Source of the DNA: a virus
IMG/VR virus record: IMGVR_UViG_3300028416_000004
Coordinates: 1-64,000 of that record
Strand: one strand, 5' to 3'
DNA length: 64,000 bases
Positions 32,602-40,463 of this stretch are shown in pieces. The notes beneath the pieces are model-generated. The model did not search any database. It had not been told where the DNA came from and worked only from the letters and a program-made list of their open reading frames with translations. Within the stretch, counting starts at the first letter, position 1, and the number at the start of each line of letters is the position of its first letter. A program made the position numbers and the translations under genes.

Positions 32602-32901
32602 ATGAATAAAAAAATAGAAATAATAAAAGATTTATTTGTTGGAGATACTGTTATTTTAAAAGAAGAAACAGAATTAACAAAAAAACAAAATTTAACAACA
32701 GGAACTATTGGAATTGTATCCAATGAGGATAATGATGAAACTTTAAAAGGGTGGGAAAAAGTAAATTTAGAAGAAGTTTTTAAAGAAGAAATAGATAAAA
32801 TGAGCCCAGAAAAAATTAAAGAACTTTTTGATGAATTAGTTAAAATAGGAAAAATTAAAAATTCTGATAAAATAGATGAAATAATACATAAAAATAAATA
32901 A
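32602..32901 (+). CDS. hypothetical acidic protein, 99 aa
   Basis: It lies 1 nt after the rhomboid gene and 1 nt before clpP. A first half with a small beta-rich stretch (LFVGDTVILKEETEL) like an SH3 or KOW fold is followed by an acidic helical tail. It is unrecognised; its position suggests a partner of its neighbours. Confidence 0.6.
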   Translation: MNKKIEIIKDLFVGDTVILKEETELTKKQNLTTGTIGIVSNEDNDETLKGWEKVNLEEVFKEEIDKMSPEKIKELFDELVKIGKIKNSDKIDEIIHKNK

Positions 32902-32902
32902 T

Positions 32903-33466
32903 ATGAGTGAAAGTTTACCATTACCAAAAGAAAGAACATTATTTTTCGGAAAAGACGTAAATCTAGAAACGATTGAAGGTTTGTCTGAAAAAATAATTGA
33001 AATAAACGAAAATGATGATTTATTAGAAAAACTATATAAAGTATATGATTTAGAATATAAACGTAAACCTATAAAAATTATGATTGATAGCTATGGAGGT
33101 TATGTTTATCAATGTATGGGTTTAATATCTATAATGGAATCATCAAAAACTAAAATTCACACTTATATTACAGGAGCTGCTATGTCTTGTGGCTTTATAA
33201 TTTTAATTTGTGGACATAAAAGATTTGGTTATAAACATGCTACACCTATGTACCATCAAGTTTCAACAGGCTTTTGGGGTAGTGTACAAGATATGAAAGA
33301 AAATTATCAAGAAACTAAAAGACTTCAAAAGAAGATTGAAAAAATAACATTAGATAAAACTAACATTTCTAAATCTAAACTAAAAGAAATATTAACAACA
33401 AAAAAAGATTGGTTTATGAACTCAAAAGAAGCAATTTCTTACGGAGTAATAGACGAAATAGTATAA
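32903..33466 (+). CDS. clpP: ClpP-like serine protease (first of two)
   Basis: The 187-aa protein has the ClpP triad: Ser95 (GAAMSCGF), His118 (PMYHQVS) and Asp169 (KKDWFM). The IMIDSYGGYVYQ segment replaces the usual LNSPGGS oxyanion region but keeps the Gly-Gly. ClpP forms a barrel that degrades proteins fed by a Clp ATPase. A second ClpP (50190) stands next to the ClpC-like unfoldase; this one lies with the rhomboid and deformylase genes. The two are divergent and may form mixed or separate complexes. Confidence 0.85.
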   Translation: MSESLPLPKERTLFFGKDVNLETIEGLSEKIIEINENDDLLEKLYKVYDLEYKRKPIKIMIDSYGGYVYQCMGLISIMESSKTKIHTYITGAAMSCGFIILICGHKRFGYKHATPMYHQVSTGFWGSVQDMKENYQETKRLQKKIEKITLDKTNISKSKLKEILTTKKDWFMNSKEAISYGVIDEIV

Positions 33467-33489
33467 TTATTAATTTTTTTTAAATTTTT

Positions 33490-34041
33490 ATGATAAGAGA
33501 AATTGTAAAATATGGAGATGAAATTTTAAGGACAGATTGTGAAATAGCTTTAGACAACAAAGAAACACATAAGCACATAAAAGACCTTAAAGAAACTTTA
33601 CTTAATATTGAAAATGGTGCAGGTTTAGCTGCGCCACAATTAGGAATAAACTCTAGAATCTTTGTAACTAGAAATTATAAAGATGATAAAAGAGAAGAAA
33701 TTTTAACATTCATAAACCCTAAAATAACAAAAAAATCTAAAGAATGTTTATTAATTTCTGATGGCTGTCTAAGTATACCGAATGTATTTTCAAAAACTAA
33801 AAGACATTCTTTTATAGAAGTTTCTTATTTTAATGAAAATTTTGAAGAAGTATTTGAGGAGTTAGAAGGATTTCAATCAGTAGTTTTCCAACATGAAATA
33901 GACCACTTAAATGGAGTTTTGTTTACAGATTTATTAGAACAATCTGAATTAAAACAATTTGAAAAATTTTTAGAAGAACAAAAAAATAACCCTAATTTGT
34001 TATATGTTGATGGAAAAATAATTAATACAATTTTAACTTAA
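33490..34041 (+). CDS. def: peptide deformylase
   Basis: The 183-aa enzyme removes the N-formyl group from new proteins. The three motifs are present: GAGLAAPQ (43-50), DGCLS with metal ligand Cys93, and QHEIDHLNG with His135, Glu136 and His139. The EGCLS motif is changed to DGCLS. Deformylases are known in marine and other large phages. It is of normal length and belongs to the operon that begins at 31767. Confidence 0.92.
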   Translation: MIREIVKYGDEILRTDCEIALDNKETHKHIKDLKETLLNIENGAGLAAPQLGINSRIFVTRNYKDDKREEILTFINPKITKKSKECLLISDGCLSIPNVFSKTKRHSFIEVSYFNENFEEVFEELEGFQSVVFQHEIDHLNGVLFTDLLEQSELKQFEKFLEEQKNNPNLLYVDGKIINTILT

Positions 34042-34093
34042 CAAAAATAATAAAACTATTCACTTTTTTTAAAAAAACATTAATTTACTATCT

Positions 34094-34792
34094 ATGTTAA
34101 ATAGATTATCAGGACTTAAAGTAAGAAAAGCAATTGAATTAAACTTATCTATAGAAGATATTTTTCAAATAAAAACAGAAGAAGAGGGTGATAAAGCAGC
34201 AAAAGAAATATATCAAGAAGATATAAGTCACTCTTCTGAAATAGAAAATGTGAATGAAATTTTTCCAGAAAATGAAAATATAATATATTACTGTTCACCT
34301 AAAGAAACGTTTCAATTAAATACAAATCTAAGAGCTTATGTTTATGATTACTATATAGCAAGCAAAGAAGAGATAAAAGGTGATATTGAATTTAAGATAA
34401 ATTCTGAAAAATCTAAAGAAGTAATCTTCCTAAATACGGAAAAGATAGATTATTTTGAATTCCTTTTAAATCTATTGGAAGCGCATAGGTTTCTTGGAAA
34501 ATTCAACAAAGAAATATTTAAAAGAAAATTTGCTGGGATAGGTGATTTTAAAATGGAAGATTATGCACTTAACCATGTAGTTGTAGAAATTTCTGATTTA
34601 CATATGTTAGATTTTTACATAGAAGATAGTAATTTAGTTTCAACAATATCTAATATACTTTCTGCAAATTACGAAAAAGACATTTTAGAACAAAAAGAAT
34701 ACTTTAGTGAAGAAGAATATGAAATTATGTTAGAAACTGTAAAAAAACACAAAAAAATACTAAGTGAAGCAAATTTAAATTCAGAATTTTAA
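34094..34792 (+). CDS. hypothetical protein, 232 aa
   Basis: An acidic, soluble, helical protein with no recognised motif. It begins MLNRLSGLKVRKAIELNLSIEDIFQ and contains a middle part rich in Glu and Asn. It is the last gene of the plus-strand unit and is convergent with RNase H. It may be a virion or regulatory protein; I cannot say. Confidence 0.65.
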   Translation: MLNRLSGLKVRKAIELNLSIEDIFQIKTEEEGDKAAKEIYQEDISHSSEIENVNEIFPENENIIYYCSPKETFQLNTNLRAYVYDYYIASKEEIKGDIEFKINSEKSKEVIFLNTEKIDYFEFLLNLLEAHRFLGKFNKEIFKRKFAGIGDFKMEDYALNHVVVEISDLHMLDFYIEDSNLVSTISNILSANYEKDILEQKEYFSEEEYEIMLETVKKHKKILSEANLNSEF

Positions 34793-34793
34793 A

Positions 34794-35198
34794 TTATTTC
34801 CTTCCAAAATCAGCTACAACTTCACCCCACTCCTTAGTTTTCCATTTCAAAACTTCACTTTCATAACTATTACTCTTCAACCATTCTTCAGCTCTATTAA
34901 TTATATTCCATAATTCTTTAGTGTTTTCACTAAAAGGAAGGTTGGTGTTTACTTTTTTATTTCTAACCCAAGCCATTGCAGTTACAGAATCTGTATAAAC
35001 ATCTTTTGATATACCATCTTCTTTCATTTTTGAAAGAGCATGAACTACAGCTAAAAACTCTCCTAAGTTATTTGTCCCAACCATAAAAACCTTATGAAAA
35101 TAAACCTCTTCAGTATCTGTCCAAATACCTCTATATTCCATAACTCCTGTCTTACTAGAATAAGAAGCATCAACAGAAATTGTATCTTTTTTTATCAT
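34794..35198 (-). CDS. rnhA: ribonuclease H
   Basis: The 134-aa RNase H fold has the four acidic residues Asp10 (SVDASY), Glu47 (NLGEFLA), Asp70 (YTDSVTA) and Asp130 (VADFGRK). The end KWKTKEWGEVVADFGRK is characteristic of Bacteroidetes-type RNase HI. It degrades RNA in RNA-DNA hybrids, for example primers in replication. It is transcribed with topA and the 160-aa gene between them. Confidence 0.88.
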   Translation of the reverse strand: MIKKDTISVDASYSSKTGVMEYRGIWTDTEEVYFHKVFMVGTNNLGEFLAVVHALSKMKEDGISKDVYTDSVTAMAWVRNKKVNTNLPFSENTKELWNIINRAEEWLKSNSYESEVLKWKTKEWGEVVADFGRK

Positions 35199-35681
35199 TT
35201 AAAAAATATATTTATATCTATATGGATTATCATCTAAAATATGAGTCTCTAACTCTTTAATATTTTCATTAAAGTTCTTACTAAAAAAACTAAAAAAATC
35301 ATCTAATTTAAATTTTACTTTATTTTTCAAAAATGAATCATTAACTAAGCTACAAGCAATATAAACATTTTTAGAACCTTTAAAAAATATTTTAGATTCC
35401 ATAATAGATATTTTGTTGCACATAAAGTTGAATTTTTTAATTTTTTTTCTGATAAACAATTTAACTATATATTCATAACTTATAAAGCTACCCTTTTGAG
35501 GTCTTTTAGTATTAGATAGACAATCAAATTTTAATGGAAAAATAAGAAAGAACTCTTCATTTTTTTTTGTAGAAACTAAACAACAGTTATCATCCATAAA
35601 AAGTTCTTTCATACTTTTTGATATCTTGTTTATGTTAGGATATTGACATCCAATGCGATTTTCTAGTAACAAACTTTTCAT
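35199..35681 (-). CDS. hypothetical protein, 160 aa
   Basis: A basic, Phe- and Lys-rich soluble protein packed with no gap between topA and rnhA, so one operon is likely. Four or five cysteines occur without a clear metal pattern. The family is not recognised. Confidence 0.6.
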   Translation of the reverse strand: MKSLLLENRIGCQYPNINKISKSMKELFMDDNCCLVSTKKNEEFFLIFPLKFDCLSNTKRPQKGSFISYEYIVKLFIRKKIKKFNFMCNKISIMESKIFFKGSKNVYIACSLVNDSFLKNKVKFKLDDFFSFFSKNFNENIKELETHILDDNPYRYKYIF

Positions 35682-37979
35682 TTAATTCTTTTTAAAACTT
35701 TTCTTTTTGTTGTTTTTAGAATTTTTTATAATTTCTTCACAATCTTTTAAAGTTAATTCTTTAGCTTCGTGAAAATCTGGTATCTTATAATTATTTTTAC
35801 CTTTTTTAATATAAGGCCCATACATTCCATTTAAAACTTGTATATCCTTACTCTTAAACTCTTTTATAACTTTTTTGTTCTTTATTTCTAAAGAGCTTTT
35901 TAATAAAGTTATAGCTTCATCGTAATTGATAGTTTCTGGACTATATTCTTCACCAATTGAGGTAAATGAATTATCATATTTAATATAAGGACCAAACTTT
36001 CCTATAGCAACAGAAACTTCTTTTTCTTTATAATTACCTAAAATCCTAGGCCACCTTAACAACTCTAAAGCTTCTTCAAAAGTTACACTTTCAAAACTTG
36101 ATTCTGAACTTATTTTTGCAAATTTAGGTTTATCTTCTTCGTCTTTTTCTCCCATTTGAACAATTGGTCCATACCTACCTATTTTAGCATAAACCATTTT
36201 GTTAGTCTCTGGATGTAATCCTAATTCTCTAACACTTAATTTTACATCATCAGCATTAGCAGTTTTAATTTTTTCAGAAAAAGGTTCATAAAAATCTCTT
36301 ATTACCGAAACCCATTCAACTTTTCCTTTAGCTATTTCATCAAAGTTACCTTCTACATTTGCAGTAAAATTATAATCCATAACCTTATCAAAATAATTGA
36401 GTAGATAATCAGTTACCATAATACCTATTTGAGATGGTACAAACTTTTTCTTTTCACCACCAAATTTCTCTACACTTTCTTCTTCTGAAATTAAACTGTT
36501 TTTTAAAGACAACTTATAAGACTTTACTTCTTTAGGTTCTATATCTTTAATTTCAGCATACTCCCTTTTTAAAATAGTAGATATAATACTAGCATAAGTA
36601 GATGGTCTACCTATACCTAAATCTTCTAATTTTTTGACGATACTAGATTCAGAATATCTTGTTGGGGGTTTCTTATATGATTTGATAGAATCAATCTCTA
36701 AACAACTAATAATATCACCTTCATTAAGATTTGGTAACAATCCAGATTCATCTTCATCTCTTTTTTCATCATGAGTATACAATTTTAAAAAACCATCAAA
36801 CTTAACAACTTCACCTTTAGTTATAAATAATTCTTTTGTGTTTGATAATTTCGTTTTAATTGTAGTTCTCTCAACTTGAGCATCAGACATTTGTGATGCT
36901 ATAGTTCTCTTCCAGATTAAATCATAAACTTTTCTACAATCATCAGAATCTCCAGCAACTTGAACAGATGGATTTACAGGTCTTATAGCTTCGTGAGCTT
37001 CTTGTGCTCCTTTTGCTTTGCCTTTATACTTTTTACGATTCGAATATTCTTTTCCGTACTTTGTCGTAATTTCTTTTTCTATATCATTTAATGAATCTTC
37101 AGAAAGTGTAACTGAATCTGTTCTCATATAAGTTATATGACCACCTTCATACAAAGATTGAGCTGCACTCATAATTCTATTTAAAGAAAAACCCAATCTA
37201 GAACTTGCTGCTTGTTGTAATGTTGATGTAGTAAAAGGGGCTGGAGAAGATTTTTTTCCTGGTTTTTTCTCTATAGATTCAATAGAAAATGTAGCTTCTT
37301 TACATTTTTCTAAAAAAACTTTCGATTCTTCTTTAGTTGAAAATCTTGTATCTAAAACTCCCTTAAATTTATTATTTTTATAATCAAACAAAGAAGTTGT
37401 CTTGAAATCAGAACTTAAACTAAAAGAATTAATTTCACTTTCTCTTTCTACCAATATCCTTAAAGCTACCGACTGAACTCTACCAGCAGATAAGTTAGGT
37501 TTAATCTTCTTCCATAATATAGGAGACAAATCAAAACCAACTAACCTATCCAAAACCCTTCTTGCTTGTTGTGCATTAACCATATTCATATCAAGCTCAA
37601 CTGGATTTTCTATAGCTTCTAATATAGCTTTTTTAGTTATTTCTGTAAATATAATCCTTCTAGTTTTTGAATCTGGTAAATTTAAACATTCTTTTATATG
37701 CCAAGATATCGCAGTACCCTCTCTATCATCATCACCAGCCAACCAAACAACTTCGGCCTTTTCAGCTAATTTCTTCAAACCTTTAACGACATCCTTTTTA
37801 TCTGAAGATACTATATAATTTGGTTTAAAGTCATTTTTTTTATCTATTCCTTTATTGCCCTTATCCAAATCTCTTATATGACCATAAGATGCTACTACCT
37901 TATAGTTACTCCCTAAAAAAGATTGTATTTTTTTAATTTTACCTGGCGATTCTACTATAACTAAATTTTTTGCTGACAT
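35682..37979 (-). CDS. topA: DNA topoisomerase I (type IA)
   Basis: The 765-aa enzyme relaxes negatively supercoiled DNA. The TOPRIM domain begins NLVIVESPGK and carries GDDDREGTAISWH (81-93). The catalytic Tyr284 lies in GGHITYMRTDSV. The C-terminal part contains at least three Topo IA C-terminal repeats (for example GKFGPYIKYDNSF, then GMYGPYIKKGKN), without four-Cys zinc fingers. Length and layout are close to Bacteroidetes cellular TopA. It is the first gene of the minus-strand unit with a TATATTTG box 19 nt before its ATG. Confidence 0.92.
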   Translation of the reverse strand: MSAKNLVIVESPGKIKKIQSFLGSNYKVVASYGHIRDLDKGNKGIDKKNDFKPNYIVSSDKKDVVKGLKKLAEKAEVVWLAGDDDREGTAISWHIKECLNLPDSKTRRIIFTEITKKAILEAIENPVELDMNMVNAQQARRVLDRLVGFDLSPILWKKIKPNLSAGRVQSVALRILVERESEINSFSLSSDFKTTSLFDYKNNKFKGVLDTRFSTKEESKVFLEKCKEATFSIESIEKKPGKKSSPAPFTTSTLQQAASSRLGFSLNRIMSAAQSLYEGGHITYMRTDSVTLSEDSLNDIEKEITTKYGKEYSNRKKYKGKAKGAQEAHEAIRPVNPSVQVAGDSDDCRKVYDLIWKRTIASQMSDAQVERTTIKTKLSNTKELFITKGEVVKFDGFLKLYTHDEKRDEDESGLLPNLNEGDIISCLEIDSIKSYKKPPTRYSESSIVKKLEDLGIGRPSTYASIISTILKREYAEIKDIEPKEVKSYKLSLKNSLISEEESVEKFGGEKKKFVPSQIGIMVTDYLLNYFDKVMDYNFTANVEGNFDEIAKGKVEWVSVIRDFYEPFSEKIKTANADDVKLSVRELGLHPETNKMVYAKIGRYGPIVQMGEKDEEDKPKFAKISSESSFESVTFEEALELLRWPRILGNYKEKEVSVAIGKFGPYIKYDNSFTSIGEEYSPETINYDEAITLLKSSLEIKNKKVIKEFKSKDIQVLNGMYGPYIKKGKNNYKIPDFHEAKELTLKDCEEIIKNSKNNKKKSFKKN

Positions 37980-37998
37980 ATATATTTTTTTTAAAAAA

Positions 37999-38006
37999 CA
38001 AATATA
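37999..38006 (-). promoter_or_regulatory. -7 box of the topA operon
   Basis: On the minus strand this reads TATATTTG, 19 nt upstream of the topA ATG. No clear -33 element is seen. Confidence 0.5.
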
Positions 38007-38095
38007 AGAAATTTTTATTAAATAAAAAACATAAATTTATCTTTATTTCAACATAAATGGAATAAATTATAATATTTATGTACAAGATTAAAGTG

Positions 38096-38473
38096 ATGAA
38101 AGACAAAAAACAGATAAGATTAATTGTTAGAGAAACTCTAAATGAAATTGCTATGGCAATAGGAGGGGGTGGATGGGACTCAAATAATGACGTAACTCAT
38201 TTTCACGGTTATCCTTCTGGTTATAGCCAATTTCCCTTCCTTTATACAGATACTCCAGAAACGCTACCAAAAGCAGAAGAAATAAATAGAAATAACGAAT
38301 ATAAGATAAATCAAAACGCTTCCAAAAACCAAGAAGTATATGATTTTCCTTTTGATTACTTCAAAAAAGGTTTTGAAATAGAAAAAGAAACTAATGAATA
38401 TTTAAACATATATGATATAGCTAAAAAAGTTATAGAAAACCTACAAAAATACAAAAATTATTACACAAAATGA
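38096..38473 (+). CDS. protein with helical leader, possible virion protein, 125 aa
   Basis: ATG 38096 is preferred over ATG 38078 because it gives the leader MKDKKQIRLIVRETLNEIAM, which matches leaders at 29675, 60493 and 62766. A flexible Gly-rich part follows (IGGGGWDSN), then a Tyr/Phe-rich stretch and a C-terminal helix. Such a leader could be a prohead-targeting peptide. The protein family is unknown. Confidence 0.6.
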   Translation: MKDKKQIRLIVRETLNEIAMAIGGGGWDSNNDVTHFHGYPSGYSQFPFLYTDTPETLPKAEEINRNNEYKINQNASKNQEVYDFPFDYFKKGFEIEKETNEYLNIYDIAKKVIENLQKYKNYYTK

Positions 38474-38694
38474 AAATGCTCGAAATACATCGAAGTAAAA
38501 TTATGATTATTTTAGAAGTTGACTATAGTGAGTTTGAAAAGCATGACTTTGACTATATATGGGATGCTATTCGAGATGTTTATGAAGAAAGATTTTACAA
38601 GATAAAAAAAATAGAACGAAAAAAAGAAAAGATGCTTTTTAAACTTAGTATCTTAAAAAGACGTGCTTACTTAAAGGAGAAACGCACTAAATAA
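38470..38694 (+). CDS. hypothetical basic protein, 74 aa
   Basis: The start overlaps the preceding stop by 4 nt (ATGA). A short acidic middle is followed by a very basic helical tail (KKIERKKEKMLFKLSILKRR). Possibly nucleic-acid binding. Confidence 0.55.
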   Translation: MKMLEIHRSKIMIILEVDYSEFEKHDFDYIWDAIRDVYEERFYKIKKIERKKEKMLFKLSILKRRAYLKEKRTK

Positions 38695-39019
38695 TTATAT
38701 AATATTCGTTTCCATTATTCATAATTATCTTTTCTAATTTTATTTTATTAAAATTATTTTTTAAGTTACCTCTTTTGTTCTCTAATAACAATAACTTTCT
38801 ACCAAAAGCAAAACTTACGAAAGATTCCATTAAAGCATCTGTTGGAAAGCTTTTTCCAACGAAAGTTTTGTACATAAACTCTAAATCATATTCTACAACT
38901 TCAGAAACTAAATCTGATTTTAGTCTAACAAAGCCCCAATCATAAATTTCTATAAATGGGGCATTTTTATTATTTATAATTAAATGACAATCAATAAATT
39001 TTCTTTTAATTAAATTCAT
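38687..39019 (-). CDS. hypothetical protein, 110 aa
   Basis: A basic mixed alpha/beta protein, beginning MNLIKRKFIDCHLIINNKNA. No motif is recognised. It follows the 252-aa gene by 1 nt and is likely in the same unit. Confidence 0.6.
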   Translation of the reverse strand: MNLIKRKFIDCHLIINNKNAPFIEIYDWGFVRLKSDLVSEVVEYDLEFMYKTFVGKSFPTDALMESFVSFAFGRKLLLLENKRGNLKNNFNKIKLEKIIMNNGNEYYIII

Positions 39020-39020
39020 A

Positions 39021-39779
39021 TTATATTTTAGTTAACATAATTTCTTTTACAGTTTCACCTTCATAAGAAACTAAATCATAAGTAACATCTGTAACTTCAA
39101 TACCACACACTCTTCCTTCTGAATTTTTTAATATTAACTTACTTCCCTTAGAAAGATTTTCCAAAACACTTTCTGGTGGTAACTTTATATCTGAAGCAGT
39201 AAAGTTTAAATTTTCTATATTAACTTTTGTGTAATTTTTTTCTTCTTTTACGATTTCATTAACTATAGTTTGACCAGTTATACTTTTTAATGTCATTTCT
39301 TGATATTCAAACTCCTTCTTTTTTTCCTGGAAGTAGTTATTTATTTCTAAAACCCTCTCTTCAATTAATTTTTCTAACTTTTCAGATACTTTATTTACTT
39401 GAGATTCAATTTCTTTTTTTGCCTCTTCTCCTAAATTTAGAATACTAGCTTTTTCCTCTTCTTTTAGCCTTTCTTGTACTTCTTTCTCTTGAAGTTCTTT
39501 AAGTAACTCTTCATCACTTTGCTTTCTTAAGTTCTCTTTTGAGACAACACGATTTCCATTAGAATAGTTACTTATTATATAATTAACATATTCATCTCTA
39601 TTTGCATTCTCATTATAAGATGGATGTCCTTTAAAATTATATCTTAAAATTAAAGTTTTGATAGCGTCATATTCTCTTCCATTATAATTTTTTACTATCC
39701 CATCTACATCCTTTACTTTAGAAGGATTATAATAATCATATAAGTCTACTAATGCTTGTCTAAAATCTTCAGAATTCAT
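39021..39779 (-). CDS. coiled-coil protein, 252 aa
   Basis: The N-terminal 75 residues look globular, with YNGREYDAIKTLILRYNF. Residues about 80-165 form a Glu/Lys coiled coil, and the last 65 residues are a beta-rich domain (KGSKLILKNSEGRVCGIEVTDV). The layout suits a structural or DNA-bound protein. It is unrecognised. Confidence 0.65.
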   Translation of the reverse strand: MNSEDFRQALVDLYDYYNPSKVKDVDGIVKNYNGREYDAIKTLILRYNFKGHPSYNENANRDEYVNYIISNYSNGNRVVSKENLRKQSDEELLKELQEKEVQERLKEEEKASILNLGEEAKKEIESQVNKVSEKLEKLIEERVLEINNYFQEKKKEFEYQEMTLKSITGQTIVNEIVKEEKNYTKVNIENLNFTASDIKLPPESVLENLSKGSKLILKNSEGRVCGIEVTDVTYDLVSYEGETVKEIMLTKI

Positions 39780-39802
39780 ATTTTTATTATTATATTTAAA
39801 GC

Positions 39803-39838
39803 AAAAAAAAGAGACTTTAACTTAAGTCTCTTTTTTTT
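39803..39838. terminator. bidirectional terminator after ssb
   Basis: Arms 39803-39817 and 39824-39838 (A run plus GAGACTT with AAGTCTC plus T run) form a perfect stem around TAACTT. It reads as a terminator on both strands; the gene it serves is ssb on the minus strand. Confidence 0.8.
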
Positions 39839-39853
39839 TATAAATTCATTTAA

Positions 39854-40402
39854 CTAAAACGGTAAATCATCATCTGTACCGCCAACCATTGCATTTTGAG
39901 GTTGAGAATAGTTAGCCTGTGCAACCTGAGACTGTTGTGTTGCTTGAGGTTGTTGTGTTGCTTGAGGCTGTTGTGTTGCTTGAGGTTGTTGTGTCATTTG
40001 AGCTCCACCTTGACCTCCTTGATAATTATTTTGTGTTGCAACATTGTTAGTGTTTGTAGTTTGAGGATTTTCATTTCTTTTTCCATCAGTAAGAATTCTA
40101 AAATCTCTAGCATTAATATCTGTATACCTTGTTTTTACACCATCTTTTTCTACAGTTCTATACTTTAACTCACCTTCTACATAAACTAAACTTCCTTTTT
40201 GCAAAATTCTTTGTGCATTCTCTGCAAGCTTACCAAACATTGTGATGTTATGCCAAGAAGTTTCCTCTTGCTTTTGATTATTTTTATCCATCCAAACTTT
40301 GTTTGTTCCAACAGATACTCTAGCTAACACAGTTCCATTTTCTAAAGTTCTAACTTCTGGGTTTGCACCCAATCTTCCTAATACTTCTACTTTATTTACC
40401 AT
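39854..40402 (-). CDS. ssb: single-stranded DNA-binding protein
   Basis: The 182-aa protein has a bacterial-type OB fold in the first 110 residues (NKVEVLGRLGANPEVRTLENG, then WHNITMFGKLAENA and YVEGELKYR). A Gln-rich linker with four near-exact QQPQAT repeats follows, then the acidic tip DDDLPF that recruits partner proteins. It coats single-stranded DNA during replication and repair. It has its own promoter and terminator and so is a single-gene unit. Confidence 0.93.
   Translation of the reverse strand: MVNKVEVLGRLGANPEVRTLENGTVLARVSVGTNKVWMDKNNQKQEETSWHNITMFGKLAENAQRILQKGSLVYVEGELKYRTVEKDGVKTRYTDINARDFRILTDGKRNENPQTTNTNNVATQNNYQGGQGGAQMTQQPQATQQPQATQQPQATQQSQVAQANYSQPQNAMVGGTDDDLPF
39931..39999. 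repeat. 18-nt tandem repeats inside ssb
   Basis: About four near-identical 18-nt units (tgttgtgttgcttgaggt on the plus strand) encode the QQPQAT linker repeats of SSB. This is coding slippage, not a CRISPR array. Confidence 0.8.
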
Positions 40403-40425
40403 AATATTAATTTATAAATGTTTAA

Positions 40426-40433
40426 CAAATTTA
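40426..40433 (-). promoter_or_regulatory. promoter of ssb
   Basis: On the minus strand, TAAATTTG (40426-40433) lies 23 nt before the ssb ATG, and TTTG (40453-40456) lies 19 nt further upstream. Both elements and the spacing fit a Bacteroidetes promoter. Confidence 0.65.
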
Positions 40434-40463
40434 AAACTTTTTTTCAATTAATCAAAATTTTTT

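Noticed and set aside
32583-32939. Antisense frame across the small acidic gene at 32602
   Set aside because: It is explained as a shadow of tightly packed plus-strand genes (rhomboid, acidic protein, clpP), whose coding is supported.
39931-39999. Regular short repeats that could look like a CRISPR array
   Set aside because: The units are 18 nt, contiguous without spacers, and encode protein repeats.
39896-40168. Open frame on the plus strand across ssb with repeated CCLRLL units
   Set aside because: It is the antisense shadow of the QQPQAT repeats of SSB. The minus-strand gene is certain.
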